A stretch of DNA of 64,000 bases from a bacterium (GCA_026705465.1 JAPPAP010000004.1:84337-148336), one strand, 5' to 3'. Numbered from the stretch's first letter, positions 17,314 through 26,205 are shown. Program-made: numbers and translations. Notes: generated by a model not told the origin, from the letters alone.

Positions 17314-17314
17314 G

Positions 17315-18214
17315 GTGCCCGAGCTGCCTGATGTAGTGGTCTATCTGGAGGCGTTGGACCGGTTTGTGGTGGGTCGGGAGCTGCGCAAGATCAGAGTGGT
17401 CGGCATCAGCCTGCTCAAGTCGTTCGATCCGCCGGTCAGCGCGGCCGAGGGTCGGACCGTGGTGGGTACCCGGCGATTGGGCAAGCGCCTGGTGCTGGAG
17501 ATGGACGGGCCCGACGATCTGTTTCTGGTGATCCATCTCATGGTGTCAGGACGGCTGCGATGGCGGGACCAAACCGGAGCCAAGCCGCCGGGGAAGATCG
17601 GCCTGGCTGCATTCGACTTCGACCATGGCACCCTGGTGCTCACCGAAGCCAGCAAGCGCAAGCGGGCGTCGCTGTGGCTCGTCGGCGGTACCGACGCCCT
17701 GATCGAACAACACGACCGGGGCGGGGTGGAGCCGCTCGAGGCAGACGAAACCGCTTTTCGGGAGGCGTTGACTACCCGCAACCGCACGCTCAAGCGGGCT
17801 CTGTGCGACCCCTCCACGTTCAGCGGCATCGGCAACGCCTATAGCGACGAGATCCTGTTCCACGCCGGACTGTCCCCGGTGCAGCGCACCGGCAACCTCG
17901 ATGACGATGAGATTGCCCGCCTCTTCGAGGCCACCCGAACCACGCTGGTCGACTGGACTGATCGCCATCGCCAAACAGTGGGCGACGGCTTCCCCGACAA
18001 GGTGACCGCCTTCCACGAAGAAATGGCCGTCCACGGCAAGTTCGGCCAGTCCTGCCCGGTGTGCGGGGTTCCCGTTCAGCGCATCGTGTACGCCGACAAC
18101 GAGGTCAATTACTGCGCTGGCTGTCAGACCGGCGGCAAGGTGCTGGCCGACCGCTCCCTATCCCGCCTCCTTAAAGACGACTGGCCTCGCAGCATCGAGG
18201 ACCTTGAGGACTGA
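17315..18214 (+). CDS. Formamidopyrimidine-DNA glycosylase / endonuclease VIII family
   Basis: 299-residue base-excision repair glycosylase/AP lyase. The N-terminus MPELPDV supplies the catalytic Pro2 and Glu3, LGKRLVLEM holds the conserved Lys, and the helix-two-turn-helix region TFSGIGNAYSDEILFHAGLSP is intact. A C-terminal zinc finger (CPVCG ... YCAGC, about 247-271) is complete. Whether it prefers 8-oxoG (Fpg) or oxidised pyrimidines (Nei) cannot be decided. GTG start chosen because the family must begin MPE after Met removal. Confidence 0.9.
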   Translation: MPELPDVVVYLEALDRFVVGRELRKIRVVGISLLKSFDPPVSAAEGRTVVGTRRLGKRLVLEMDGPDDLFLVIHLMVSGRLRWRDQTGAKPPGKIGLAAFDFDHGTLVLTEASKRKRASLWLVGGTDALIEQHDRGGVEPLEADETAFREALTTRNRTLKRALCDPSTFSGIGNAYSDEILFHAGLSPVQRTGNLDDDEIARLFEATRTTLVDWTDRHRQTVGDGFPDKVTAFHEEMAVHGKFGQSCPVCGVPVQRIVYADNEVNYCAGCQTGGKVLADRSLSRLLKDDWPRSIEDLED

Positions 18215-18270
18215 TCGGCAGCCTCCCCCTCAGCGAACTATCTTCCCGATGTCGACGAGGAGGCCACAGC

Positions 18271-19215
18271 ATGAGTTCGTTCAGTCGAGAGTCCACCGCC
18301 GAAGAGGTTGTTGATGGACTCGACCTGTCGGGTCAGGTCTTCTTGATCACCGGCACCACCAGCGGACTGGGGGAAGAGTCAGCCCGGGTCCTGGCCGCGC
18401 GAGGAGCTCGGGTAGCGATGCTGGCCCGAAATGACCAGGCCAATCTCGAGGCCGCCGACCGGATTCGCTCAACCGTGCCCGACGCCGAATTGTCAACGCA
18501 CCAACTCGACCTCTCTGACTTGGCCAGCGTGGAGAGCTTCGCCGCCGAAGCCGCCGAACATTTCGACCGCACCGACGTGCTGATGAACAACGCCGGGGTG
18601 ATGTGCTGTCCGTTCGGGCAAACGGCAGATGGTTTTGAGATGCAATTCGGCACCAACCACTTAGGCCATTTCGCCTTGACCACCCGGCTGATGCCGCTCT
18701 TACGCCAAGCCGAGAATCCCCGGGTGGTCACCCTCTCCTCCGGCGGCCATCGCATTTCCGATGTAGACCTCGACGATCCCAACTTCGAACACACCCCCTA
18801 CGACCCCTGGGTGGCCTACGGGCGGTCGAAGACCGCCAACATCCACTTCGCCGCCGAGTTGGCCCGGCGCTTCGGCGATGAATTGCTCTCGCTCTCGGTA
18901 CACCCCGGCGCGATACCCACCAAGTTGGGCCGGCACATGACCAAAGAAATGATCGAGGGCATGAGGGAAAGAGCCAAAGCGAGTTCGTCCTCAGGCCAAG
19001 GCCTCCAGTACAAGACCTTGGAGTCCGGTGCCGCCACCCAGGTTTGGGCCGCAACCGCACCGGAACTGGCTGACCAAAACGGCAAGTACCTGGCCGACTG
19101 CGACATCGCCGAGCCGGGGACAGGTGAAATCGGCTACGCCCCCCACATCTACAACCCGCCCACTGAGGCCGCCCTCTGGGAGCTCAGCGAGCGCCTGGTT
19201 GATTTGTCGGTTTAG
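18271..19215 (+). CDS. Short-chain dehydrogenase/reductase (retinol dehydrogenase-like)
   Basis: 314-residue NAD(P)-dependent oxidoreductase with a Rossmann fold. Cofactor motif TGTTSGLG (about 28-35), NNAGVM, a catalytic Ser in LSSGGHR and the catalytic YxxxK as YGRSK. Length and the 'GRSKTAN' pattern resemble the RDH11/WW-domain oxidoreductase-like group. Substrate unknown. GAGGAGG lies seven bases before ATG 18271; TATCTT at 18239-18244 is a possible -10 box. It converges with the next gene with no space between the stops. Confidence 0.92.
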   Translation: MSSFSRESTAEEVVDGLDLSGQVFLITGTTSGLGEESARVLAARGARVAMLARNDQANLEAADRIRSTVPDAELSTHQLDLSDLASVESFAAEAAEHFDRTDVLMNNAGVMCCPFGQTADGFEMQFGTNHLGHFALTTRLMPLLRQAENPRVVTLSSGGHRISDVDLDDPNFEHTPYDPWVAYGRSKTANIHFAAELARRFGDELLSLSVHPGAIPTKLGRHMTKEMIEGMRERAKASSSSGQGLQYKTLESGAATQVWAATAPELADQNGKYLADCDIAEPGTGEIGYAPHIYNPPTEAALWELSERLVDLSV

Positions 19216-19980
19216 CTAGGGCTGACGGGGGCCGCCTTGGGTGCCGGGCCAGCGGGAGCCGCTGATGACGTCGGCCATTGGCCAAAACGCATCGGGGTCC
19301 AGCGGTCCGGCGTTGGTGATCTGGCGGTCAATCATCCGGTTGGTCACCAACTGCGCCGACAACTGCTCGACGATAGGGAAGTAGCGGGCCACGGGATCCC
19401 AAGGGCTGTCCAGCAACCGCAGTTCGCCGTCGATCTCCTCAACGTGGACCTGCTCGAAGGTGGTGGCCACATCCACGACGTGGGGTGGGAAGTCGTATTC
19501 CTTCTCCGCGCCGCCGATGGCCCGGGAGTACTTGGTCCACCACTCGTGCTCGGTGTACTCGCCAGCCTTCGGATCCACCGCCCCGGTGACATCGCCCTCG
19601 AACTCCAAGAACGTGTAGCCCTGGTGAATCGTCCGAGCCTCTACCCGGTTGCCCAGGCGATAGAAGCGGATGTCGCACGGATACTTTGGTTGGCCGTTGG
19701 TCTCGCCGCTGATGAAGATGGCGGCCTCTTGGTCAATGCCCAACCCCAGGCTGTACTGGCCGCTCACGCCCTTCCAGCTAGCCGGAACCTTGACGCTCAC
19801 GCCGTACTCTGGCTCGCCCAGCACCGGCACGCAGTACACCCCAACCGTGACGATGGGTTCACCCGGAGTGAGGCCCGGCGGGAGAATTTGCTCAATGCCG
19901 GCCGGTTCAGTCCGGTACTCGACGGTCAGCTTCGGCCAACCGGCAACTTCGCCGGGCCGGGTCATCGGGATCTCAGTCAT
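19216..19980 (-). CDS. Acetoacetate decarboxylase family protein
   Basis: 254-residue ADC-fold protein. K99 in NGQPKYPCDIRF sits where the Schiff-base lysine of acetoacetate decarboxylase lies. Actinobacterial ADC-like proteins are often of unknown substrate, so true acetoacetate decarboxylation is not certain. ATG at 19980 has GGAGG six bases upstream. Its stop abuts the SDR stop (convergent pair), and it diverges from the MidA gene; an SDR/ADC/P450 neighbourhood suggests lipid or ketone catabolism (inference). Confidence 0.8.
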   Translation of the reverse strand: MTEIPMTRPGEVAGWPKLTVEYRTEPAGIEQILPPGLTPGEPIVTVGVYCVPVLGEPEYGVSVKVPASWKGVSGQYSLGLGIDQEAAIFISGETNGQPKYPCDIRFYRLGNRVEARTIHQGYTFLEFEGDVTGAVDPKAGEYTEHEWWTKYSRAIGGAEKEYDFPPHVVDVATTFEQVHVEEIDGELRLLDSPWDPVARYFPIVEQLSAQLVTNRMIDRQITNAGPLDPDAFWPMADVISGSRWPGTQGGPRQP

Positions 19981-20105
19981 GGTGCCTCCAGTGCCAGATA
20001 CCGCGATCTATACGGTTCCGCTCGTTCAACCGCCACAGTGTATTGAGAACAGAAAAGCGGCGCACCGCTGAGGTGCTCCATCGACCGTATCGCCATACTG
20101 GAACT

Positions 20106-21020
20106 GTGGGGTTCGCTGAGTTTATGGAGCAGGCGCTATACGACCCTGTGCATGGCTTCTACGAGTTGGGCCAAGCCGGACGGCGAGAGGGCCACTTCAT
20201 CACCAGCCCCGAAGTAGGACCGCTCTTCGGCGCCGTGGTGGGCCGAATGCTGGACCGCCGGTGGGAGGAGCTTGACCAACCCGATCCATTTGTCGTGATC
20301 GACGCCGGAGCCGGACCGGGCACACTGGCCCGGACCGTGGCCAAGGCCGATCCCCTTTGTACATCTGCCATGCGGTGGATCAACGTTGAGCGCAGTGCGG
20401 CAGGACGATCCGCCCACACCGTGGGAGAGTCAACCGCCGTCATGCCCGACGGTCCGATAGTCGGGGTGATCGTGGCCAACGAACTGCTCGACAACCTGCC
20501 GCTGCGCCTCTTCGATTCCGGGGGTGACGAGGTGGGTGAGCATCGTCCGAGCCCCGAGACCCGGTTGACTCCCCGCCAAGACCAAGCCTGCGCCTGGTTA
20601 GCCCAAGCCCTGTCCATCCTGAGCCAGGGCACGGTGGTGGTCATCGACTATATGAGCACCACCAAGGACATGGCCTCCCGACCGTGGCCCGAGTGGTTGC
20701 GGACCTACCGGGGTCACGAACGGGGCGACGACCCATGGACCGCTCCCGGCACCCAGGACATCACCTGCGAGGTGGCCCTGGACCAGCTCTCTGCCGTTTG
20801 CCCTCCCGACCGGGTTGTCGATCAGGCCGCTTGGCTTCGAGAACACAGCATCGAAGAACTGGTGGTTGAGGGCAATGCCGCCTGGCAAGCCGGTGCCGCC
20901 CAAGGCGGTCTCGCTGCTTTGGCCGGACGCAGCCGAGCCATTGAAGCCGAGGCCCTGCTAGACCCCGCCGGACTGGGCGGATTCACCGTGGCCGAATGGA
21001 ATGTGCCCGGCCCGGAATGA
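20106..21020 (+). CDS. MidA/NDUFAF7 family SAM-dependent methyltransferase
   Basis: Class I methyltransferase of the family whose mitochondrial member methylates an arginine of the complex I 49-kDa subunit (NuoD homologue). Motifs: FAEFMEQALYDPVHGFYE, GHFITSPEVGPLFGAVVG, SAM-binding VIDAGAGPGTLAR and IVANELLDNLPLRLF. The frame is open to TTG 20043; GTG 20106 is preferred because the family similarity starts here and a -10-like CATACT ends six bases upstream, but GTG 20073 is possible. It lies 4 kb from a nuo operon, which fits but does not prove a complex I assembly role. Confidence 0.85.
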   Translation: MGFAEFMEQALYDPVHGFYELGQAGRREGHFITSPEVGPLFGAVVGRMLDRRWEELDQPDPFVVIDAGAGPGTLARTVAKADPLCTSAMRWINVERSAAGRSAHTVGESTAVMPDGPIVGVIVANELLDNLPLRLFDSGGDEVGEHRPSPETRLTPRQDQACAWLAQALSILSQGTVVVIDYMSTTKDMASRPWPEWLRTYRGHERGDDPWTAPGTQDITCEVALDQLSAVCPPDRVVDQAAWLREHSIEELVVEGNAAWQAGAAQGGLAALAGRSRAIEAEALLDPAGLGGFTVAEWNVPGPE

Positions 21021-21026
21021 GATGAA

Positions 21027-21440
21027 TCAGGTCTTGTTGCGAACCGCAGCCCGAAATCCCAGTGCCACCGGGTTAGCCCCATCGACCTCGGGGTGAATGG
21101 CCACCTGGTACCGGCCCGGCGAGGGCAATTTCATCGCCCGGAAGTCGGCCACAAAGGGCACGTTGACCAGCTCGCCGGGATCATGGCCCGATCCCAGCTT
21201 CACCTGAACCTCACCGACCATCTCGGCCAGCTTCTTCCCGTCAGCGTCCTCAACCCGCACCCTGATCTTGTTGGCGTTGGCCGCTTCAACCGGTGACATC
21301 TCCAGCACCAGCGCCAGCATGACCCCGATGGGTGCGGGAAACGACTCCCGGTAGACCCGGGTTATGCCCGCCGAGCTCACAAACAACAGCCCCTCCCGCA
21401 CCTGGGCGAAATCGCACAATGTGGCGACTCTGATGTCCAT
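21027..21440 (-). CDS. Small uncharacterised protein (DUF6941-like)
   Basis: 137 residues, no signal peptide or membrane segment. The N-terminal pattern ATLCDFAQVREGLLFVSSAG, followed by FPAPIGVMLALVLEM, resembles the beta-sandwich DUF6941 family of actinobacteria; the assignment is from memory of the pattern, not a search. The C-terminal half is rich in beta-strand-like segments (YQVAIHPEVDG). It converges with the MidA gene (6-base gap) and diverges from acs. Function unknown. Confidence 0.72.
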   Translation of the reverse strand: MDIRVATLCDFAQVREGLLFVSSAGITRVYRESFPAPIGVMLALVLEMSPVEAANANKIRVRVEDADGKKLAEMVGEVQVKLGSGHDPGELVNVPFVADFRAMKLPSPGRYQVAIHPEVDGANPVALGFRAAVRNKT

Positions 21441-21555
21441 GACCGCCGATCAACTCTCTACCCGTTGGAACGCCACTAGATGACCCTATCCGTCGCGAAG
21501 CGGCAGAATGTAGGCTCGCCGCGCTGTCTTGCGAGAGCATCGGAAAGGATCGACC

Positions 21556-23514
21556 ATGGCCGAAGCCACCATCGAGGACTACTACGTCGAGGAGCGCACC
21601 TTCCCCCCGGCCGCCGATTTCGCCGCTGCCGCGCTGGCCAGCGACCGTTCGTTCTACGACGAGGCCAACGCTGACTATGAGTCATTCTGGGCTCGACAAG
21701 CACGCGAACTGCTGAGCTGGGACACCGATTTCCACACCGCCCTGGAGTGGGACCTGCCCTTTGCCCGATGGTTTGTCGGCGGCAGCCTCAACGTGTCGTA
21801 TAACTGTCTCGACCGCCATGTAGAAGCCGGCACGGGCGACAAGATCGCCTTCCACTGGGAGGGCGAGCCGGGAGACACCCTCACCATCACCTACGCCGAA
21901 CTGCTGACCGAAGTCTCCAAGTTCGCCAACGTGCTCAAGGGCCTAGGTTTGAGCGCGGGCGACCGGGTGGCCATCTACATGCCCATGATCCCCGAGCTGC
22001 CGGTGGCCATGCTGGCCTGCACCCGCATCGGGGTGGCTCACTCGGTGATCTTCGGCGGCTTTTCCCCCGACGCCATCGTCGACCGGTGCGAGGACGCCGA
22101 GGCCCGACTCATCATCACCGCCGACGCCGGCTACCGCCGCGGGGCACCGTCACTGCTGAAGCCCAACGTGGACACCGCTCTCAGCCAGGGAGCAGCCTCG
22201 GTCGAGCACGTGGTGGTGGTCAACCGCTGCGACACCGACGTCGACATGGTCGAGGGCCGGGATCTCTGGTGGCACGACCTCATGCCCGATGCCGCCCCCG
22301 ACTGCCCGCCCGAGCCCATGGACTCCGAGGCCCTTCTCTACCTGCTGTACACGTCGGGCACCACCGCCAAGCCCAAGGGCATCATGCACACCACCGGCGG
22401 CTACCTCACCCAGGTGGCCTTCACCCACAAATACGTATTCGACCTAAAGCCCGATAGCGATATCTATTGGTGCGCGGCCGACATCGGCTGGGTCACCGGC
22501 CACAGCTACATCGTGTACGGTCCGCTGGCCAACGGGGCCACCTCGGTGATCTACGAGGGAACCCCCGACACCCCCGGCCGCGACCGGCTGTGGGACATCG
22601 TGGAGCGCTACGGCGTCACCCAGCTCTACACCGCCCCCACCGCCATTCGCACCTTCATGAAGTGGGGCGCCCAGGAGCCGGCCAAACATGACCTGTCCAG
22701 CCTGCGGGTGCTGGGCACGGTGGGCGAGCCCATCAACCCCGAAGCGTGGATGTGGTACCACACCCACATCGGCGGCAGCAGTTGCCCCATCGTGGACACC
22801 TGGTGGCAGACCGAGACCGGCGGCCACATGATCTCTCCGCTGCCCGGGGTCACCACCACCAAACCGGGGTCGGCCACCCACCCCATTCCCGGGGTGTTCG
22901 CCGAGCTGGTGGACGACGACGGCCGCCCGGTGGAGCGGGGCGGCGGCTACCTCACCATCACCCATCCGTGGCCGTCGATGCTGCGGGGCATCTGGGGCGA
23001 CCCCGAGCGCTACCGGGAGACCTACTGGAGCCGCTTCGAGGGCCGCTACTTCGCCGGCGACGGGGCCAAAGTCGACGACGACGGCTACCTGTGGCTGCTG
23101 GGCCGGGTGGACGATGTGATGAACATCTCCGGCCACCGCATCTCCACCACCGAGGTGGAGTCGGCGCTGGTGGACCACGCTGCGGTGGCCGAGGCCGCCG
23201 TGGTGGGCGCGGCCGACGACACCACCGGCCAAGCCATCATCGGCTACGTGATCCTGCGGGGCAGCCATGACGCCACCGACGAACTGGGCGAGGAGGTCCG
23301 CCAGCACGTCGCGACCAAGCTGGGCCCCATCGCCCGGCCCAAGACGGTGGTGCTAGTTCCCGACCTGCCCAAGACCCGCTCGGGCAAGATCATGCGCCGC
23401 CTGCTCCGGGATGTGGCCGAGGGCCGCAGCCTGGGCGACACCACCACCCTGGCCGACCAATCGGTCGTGGACGAGATCCGGACCCGAGCCGCCGAGTCCC
23501 CCCAAGAAGATTGA
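21556..23514 (+). CDS. acs: Acetyl-CoA synthetase
   Basis: 652-residue AMP-forming acetate-CoA ligase. Core motif YTSGTTAKPKG, then TWWQTETGGHM, and WLLGRVDDVMNISGHR are all typical. The C-terminal PKTRSGKIMRR carries the catalytic lysine that is the site of regulatory acetylation in this family. ATG 21556 is chosen over TTG 21529 because AAAGGA lies seven bases upstream and the protein then begins MAEATIEDYY. The HAD-like gene overlaps the stop (TTGA). The deacetylase at 840-1838 could act on the acetylated lysine (inference). Confidence 0.96.
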   Translation: MAEATIEDYYVEERTFPPAADFAAAALASDRSFYDEANADYESFWARQARELLSWDTDFHTALEWDLPFARWFVGGSLNVSYNCLDRHVEAGTGDKIAFHWEGEPGDTLTITYAELLTEVSKFANVLKGLGLSAGDRVAIYMPMIPELPVAMLACTRIGVAHSVIFGGFSPDAIVDRCEDAEARLIITADAGYRRGAPSLLKPNVDTALSQGAASVEHVVVVNRCDTDVDMVEGRDLWWHDLMPDAAPDCPPEPMDSEALLYLLYTSGTTAKPKGIMHTTGGYLTQVAFTHKYVFDLKPDSDIYWCAADIGWVTGHSYIVYGPLANGATSVIYEGTPDTPGRDRLWDIVERYGVTQLYTAPTAIRTFMKWGAQEPAKHDLSSLRVLGTVGEPINPEAWMWYHTHIGGSSCPIVDTWWQTETGGHMISPLPGVTTTKPGSATHPIPGVFAELVDDDGRPVERGGGYLTITHPWPSMLRGIWGDPERYRETYWSRFEGRYFAGDGAKVDDDGYLWLLGRVDDVMNISGHRISTTEVESALVDHAAVAEAAVVGAADDTTGQAIIGYVILRGSHDATDELGEEVRQHVATKLGPIARPKTVVLVPDLPKTRSGKIMRRLLRDVAEGRSLGDTTTLADQSVVDEIRTRAAESPQED

Positions 23515-24002
23515 GCCAGCCAATCGGCCCATCTCATTGGACATGGCGGGAAGCCCCCCTCGACGGCGGTCCCGCGGTGGTCGTGGATGTGGACGGGGTC
23601 ATCTCTGACGGCAGCAACCGCCAGCACTTGGCCCAGGCCCGTCGCTGGGATGAGTTCTTCGCCGGCTGTCCCGACGACCCCCCGCTGGAGGCGGCGGTGG
23701 CCTTGGTCAACTCCCTGGCCTCCGACGTTGCCGTCGTGCTGCTTACTGCCCGCCCCTGGCCACTGCTGGACGACACGATGACCTGGCTACAAGCCCACCA
23801 AGTCCGCTGGGATCTGCTGATCCTGCGACCCCCCAACAGCGGCGACCGGTCGCGTGCCTACAAGGCCGCCGAAGTGGCCAATCTCCGTCACCACGGATTC
23901 GAACTGCTGTGCGCCCTCGAAGACGACCCCCGCAACGTGGAGATGTACAACGAAGCCGACGTCCCCTGTGTCTACATCTACTCCGGCTACTACGACCGCT
24001 AA
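23511..24002 (+). CDS. HAD superfamily phosphatase, polynucleotide kinase 3'-phosphatase-like
   Basis: 163 residues. HAD motif I is VVVDVDGVISDG (nucleophile D26, acid D28), motif II the Thr in VVLLTARPW, and motif III/IV a Lys in AYKAAEVANL followed by LEDDPRNVEMY. The layout, including WDLLILRPPNSGDR after motif II, resembles the phosphatase domain of phage T4 PseT/PNKP that removes 3' phosphates from nucleic acid ends; no kinase P-loop is present. The only in-frame start before motif I is TTG 23511, overlapping the acs stop (TTGA), so it is translationally coupled to acs. Confidence 0.72.
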   Translation: MSQPIGPSHWTWREAPLDGGPAVVVDVDGVISDGSNRQHLAQARRWDEFFAGCPDDPPLEAAVALVNSLASDVAVVLLTARPWPLLDDTMTWLQAHQVRWDLLILRPPNSGDRSRAYKAAEVANLRHHGFELLCALEDDPRNVEMYNEADVPCVYIYSGYYDR

Positions 24003-24073
24003 CAGGCGATAGACACAGTCAGCCGATAGCCTGATCTCCAGAATCTGATCTTCAATTTGGAGTGACCCTGGGC

Positions 24074-24934
24074 ATGAATACGTTCAAGACATTTCTCCTG
24101 CTGGTGCTGATGGCGGCGCTGTTCGTCGGCGTCGGCGCGCTGTTGGGCGGCGCGGGAGGGCTGACTATCGGCATCATCCTCGCGGTGATCGTGGTGGGCG
24201 GTTCGTATTGGTTCAGCGACAAGCTGGCCATTGCCTCAGCCCGGGCGGTGCCGGTCACCCCTGAGCAGCTTCCCCAGTACCACGCCATCATGGAAGAGCT
24301 CACCGCCAAGGCCCAGATCCCCATGCCCAAGCTGTACGTGAGCCCCAATCCCCAGCCCAACGCCTTCGCCACCGGCCGCAATCCCAAGCACGCTGCGGTG
24401 GCGGTCACCGAGGGGCTCATCAATCACTTGACCTGGGACGAGATCCGCGGCGTCTTGGCCCACGAACTCGCTCACATACGCAATCGCGACATCCTCATCG
24501 GATCGGTGGCCGCCGCCATCGCCATGGCCATCACCTTCGCCTCCCGCATCGCGGTGTGGGGCATGATCTTCTTCGGTGGTCGAGGCCGTGATAACGGTCC
24601 TGGAGAGCTGGTCGGCGTGATCTTGGCCGCGATTCTGGCTCCAATCGCCGCCTCGATGCTGCAAATGGCCATCAGCCGAACCCGGGAATACCAAGCTGAC
24701 GCATCCGCGGCTCGGCTCATCGGCGACGGCGAACCCTTGGCCCGAGCATTAGAGAAGCTGAACGCCGCCTCTCAGCGCATCCCGGTCAACGTGCCGGTGG
24801 AGCAGGCGTCTCACTACATCGTCAACCCCCTCACCGGTCGGGCCAACTTCCGCAGCCTGTTCAGCACCCATCCCCCGGCCGAAGAGCGCATCCGCCGCCT
24901 CCGGGCCGGCGAGTGGGTCCCCCAGGCGTACTAA
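24074..24934 (+). CDS. htpX: HtpX family membrane zinc metalloprotease
   Basis: 286-residue M48B protease that degrades misfolded membrane proteins. Two N-terminal helices (about 7-26 and 30-46), zinc-binding HELAH (130-134), two more helices after it, and the third ligand Glu in SRTREYQADASAARL. ATG 24074 gives MNTFKT, the usual HtpX N-terminus, with GGAG eleven bases upstream; GTG 24062 would add four residues. htpX next to yajQ is a conserved actinobacterial neighbourhood. Confidence 0.94.
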   Translation: MNTFKTFLLLVLMAALFVGVGALLGGAGGLTIGIILAVIVVGGSYWFSDKLAIASARAVPVTPEQLPQYHAIMEELTAKAQIPMPKLYVSPNPQPNAFATGRNPKHAAVAVTEGLINHLTWDEIRGVLAHELAHIRNRDILIGSVAAAIAMAITFASRIAVWGMIFFGGRGRDNGPGELVGVILAAILAPIAASMLQMAISRTREYQADASAARLIGDGEPLARALEKLNAASQRIPVNVPVEQASHYIVNPLTGRANFRSLFSTHPPAEERIRRLRAGEWVPQAY

Positions 24935-24952
24935 GCAACCACGAAGAACCGG

Positions 24953-25441
24953 TCAGTCCCGGAAGTTCCCGAATTGCAAGGGGATGGCAAAGTCGGCCTC
25001 TTTGAGGGCGGCGATCACCTCTTGGAGCATGTCCCGCTTCTTGCCACTCACCCGTAGCTGACCGCCCTGGGTCTGCGAGGAGACCCCCTTCATGCCCAGG
25101 TTCTTGATGAACTTGTTCAACTCGCGGGCCTTGTCCGCTGAGATGCCCGCGGCTAGCGCCGCCTCCTGGCGAACCGTTCCCCCGGCCGCGTCAGCTACCG
25201 GCCCGTAGGTCACGCCTTTTAAAGATACCTTGCGCCGCACCAGCTTCTCCTCTAGCACCTGGCGGGCCGCGGCCAGCCGATCCTCGTTGGATGACCGCAG
25301 CGTGATGACCCCTTCACCCAGCGCCACCTCGCTGCCGGTGTTCTTGAAGTCGTAGCGGCTATGAATCTCGCGAGCCGCCTGGTCCACCGCATTGCGGACC
25401 TCTTGCATATCTAGCTCAGAAGAAACATCAAACGTCGGCAT
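24953..25441 (-). CDS. YajQ family nucleotide-binding protein
   Basis: 162-residue UPF0234 protein, full length. N-terminal PTFDVSSELDMQEVRNAVDQ, SRYDFKN and C-terminal LREVIAAL-like and PLQFGNFRD segments are diagnostic. Family members bind nucleotides, cyclic di-GMP in some species; the role here is unknown. The ATG at 25441 is preceded on its strand by TAGGTT six bases upstream (25448-25453), so it is probably leaderless. It converges with htpX. Confidence 0.94.
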   Translation of the reverse strand: MPTFDVSSELDMQEVRNAVDQAAREIHSRYDFKNTGSEVALGEGVITLRSSNEDRLAAARQVLEEKLVRRKVSLKGVTYGPVADAAGGTVRQEAALAAGISADKARELNKFIKNLGMKGVSSQTQGGQLRVSGKKRDMLQEVIAALKEADFAIPLQFGNFRD

Positions 25442-25447
25442 AGCCCG

Positions 25448-25453
25448 AACCTA
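25448..25453 (-). promoter_or_regulatory. -10 box of leaderless promoter for the yajQ-like gene
   Basis: TAGGTT on the minus strand (TANNNT) ends six bases before the ATG at 25441; no ribosome-binding site is present. Confidence 0.45.
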
Positions 25454-25520
25454 CCGCACCCCAGTGCCCTGAATTCGAGTGGGGAAGCCATCGCGTGGGC
25501 CGGTAGGGTTGTCCCTCGTT

Positions 25521-25603
25521 GGGTCGGTGCCCGAGCGGCCAAAGGGAACGGGCTGTAAACCCGTCGGCATTCGCCTTCGGAGGTTCAAATCCTCCCCGGC
25601 CCA
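25521..25603 (+). tRNA. tRNA-Tyr (GTA)
   Basis: 83-nt cloverleaf with a long variable arm. Acceptor stem GGGTCGG pairs with CCGGCCC (one G-T), anticodon loop CTGTAAA with GTA, T arm GGAGG-TTCAAAT-CCTCC, discriminator A; CCA is not encoded. TAGGGT at 25504-25509 is a possible -10 box. Its 3' end overlaps the minus-strand acetyltransferase gene by 19 bases. Confidence 0.95.
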
Positions 25604-26130
25604 CTCCAATCTCGCAGCATGAGCTGCATCACCGTTACATCGAGCCAGCGACCGAACTTTCGGCCGACCTCGCGTTCGATGCCCACTACTTCGAAGCCTG
25701 CGGAGCGGTGGACGGCTACTGATGCCTCGTTTTGTCCGGAAATGCGGGCAATCACGGTGTGAAATCCGTGGCTCTGAGCCAGTCCGATGATTTCCTCCAA
25801 TAACGCCCGGCCCACGCCTTCGCCCCGGTGGTCGACATGGACATACACCGAGTTCTCCACCGTGGTGTTGTAGGCCGGTCGAGTGTGGAAGGGCGACAGG
25901 GAGGCATATCCGATCACGGCGTCGTCGTCTCCGTCCGGCGTGGCCACCAGCACGGCGTGGACGCCGCTGCGATCCTGCAACCACGACTGCTGCGCGGCCA
26001 ACGACCGGGGTTCGATATCGAAAGTGCTCGTCCCGTTAAGCACCTCATAGTTGTAAATCTCACGGATGCCTTCGGCATCGGCCAGGCGGGCTGCTCGAAT
26101 GGCCACGGGCTGCACCGTACCGTCCGTCAC
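25585..26130 (-). CDS. GNAT acetyltransferase, phosphinothricin acetyltransferase-like
   Basis: 181 residues. Strong match in pattern to the PAT/bar group: IRAARLADAEGIREIYN, YASLSPFHTRPAYNTTVENSVYV, HVDHRGEGVGRALLEE (acetyl-CoA binding) and SVAVHRSAGFEVVGIEREVG. Native substrate is unknown; such enzymes may acetylate glutamate analogues or methionine derivatives. GTG start at 26130. The last six codons and stop are read from the antisense of the tRNA-Tyr gene; the stop comes from the T-loop. Confidence 0.88.
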   Translation of the reverse strand: MTDGTVQPVAIRAARLADAEGIREIYNYEVLNGTSTFDIEPRSLAAQQSWLQDRSGVHAVLVATPDGDDDAVIGYASLSPFHTRPAYNTTVENSVYVHVDHRGEGVGRALLEEIIGLAQSHGFHTVIARISGQNEASVAVHRSAGFEVVGIEREVGRKFGRWLDVTVMQLMLRDWSGPGRI

Positions 26131-26205
26131 CTCCCAATTCTGGCTTTCCCGCCGCAGGCACAGAGTGGCAATATTGGCGGCGCAAAGGGATAGAGTTCCC
26201 AGCCC

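Noticed and set aside
16049..21020. P450, SDR and acetoacetate-decarboxylase-like genes as a biosynthetic cluster
   Set aside because: The genes face different ways, have separate promoters, are mixed with a DNA glycosylase and MidA, and no core synthase or transporter is present.
25528..25603. A plus-strand small protein over the tRNA-Tyr gene
   Set aside because: The short frame there (from 25519) is just the tRNA sequence read as codons; the cloverleaf explains it.
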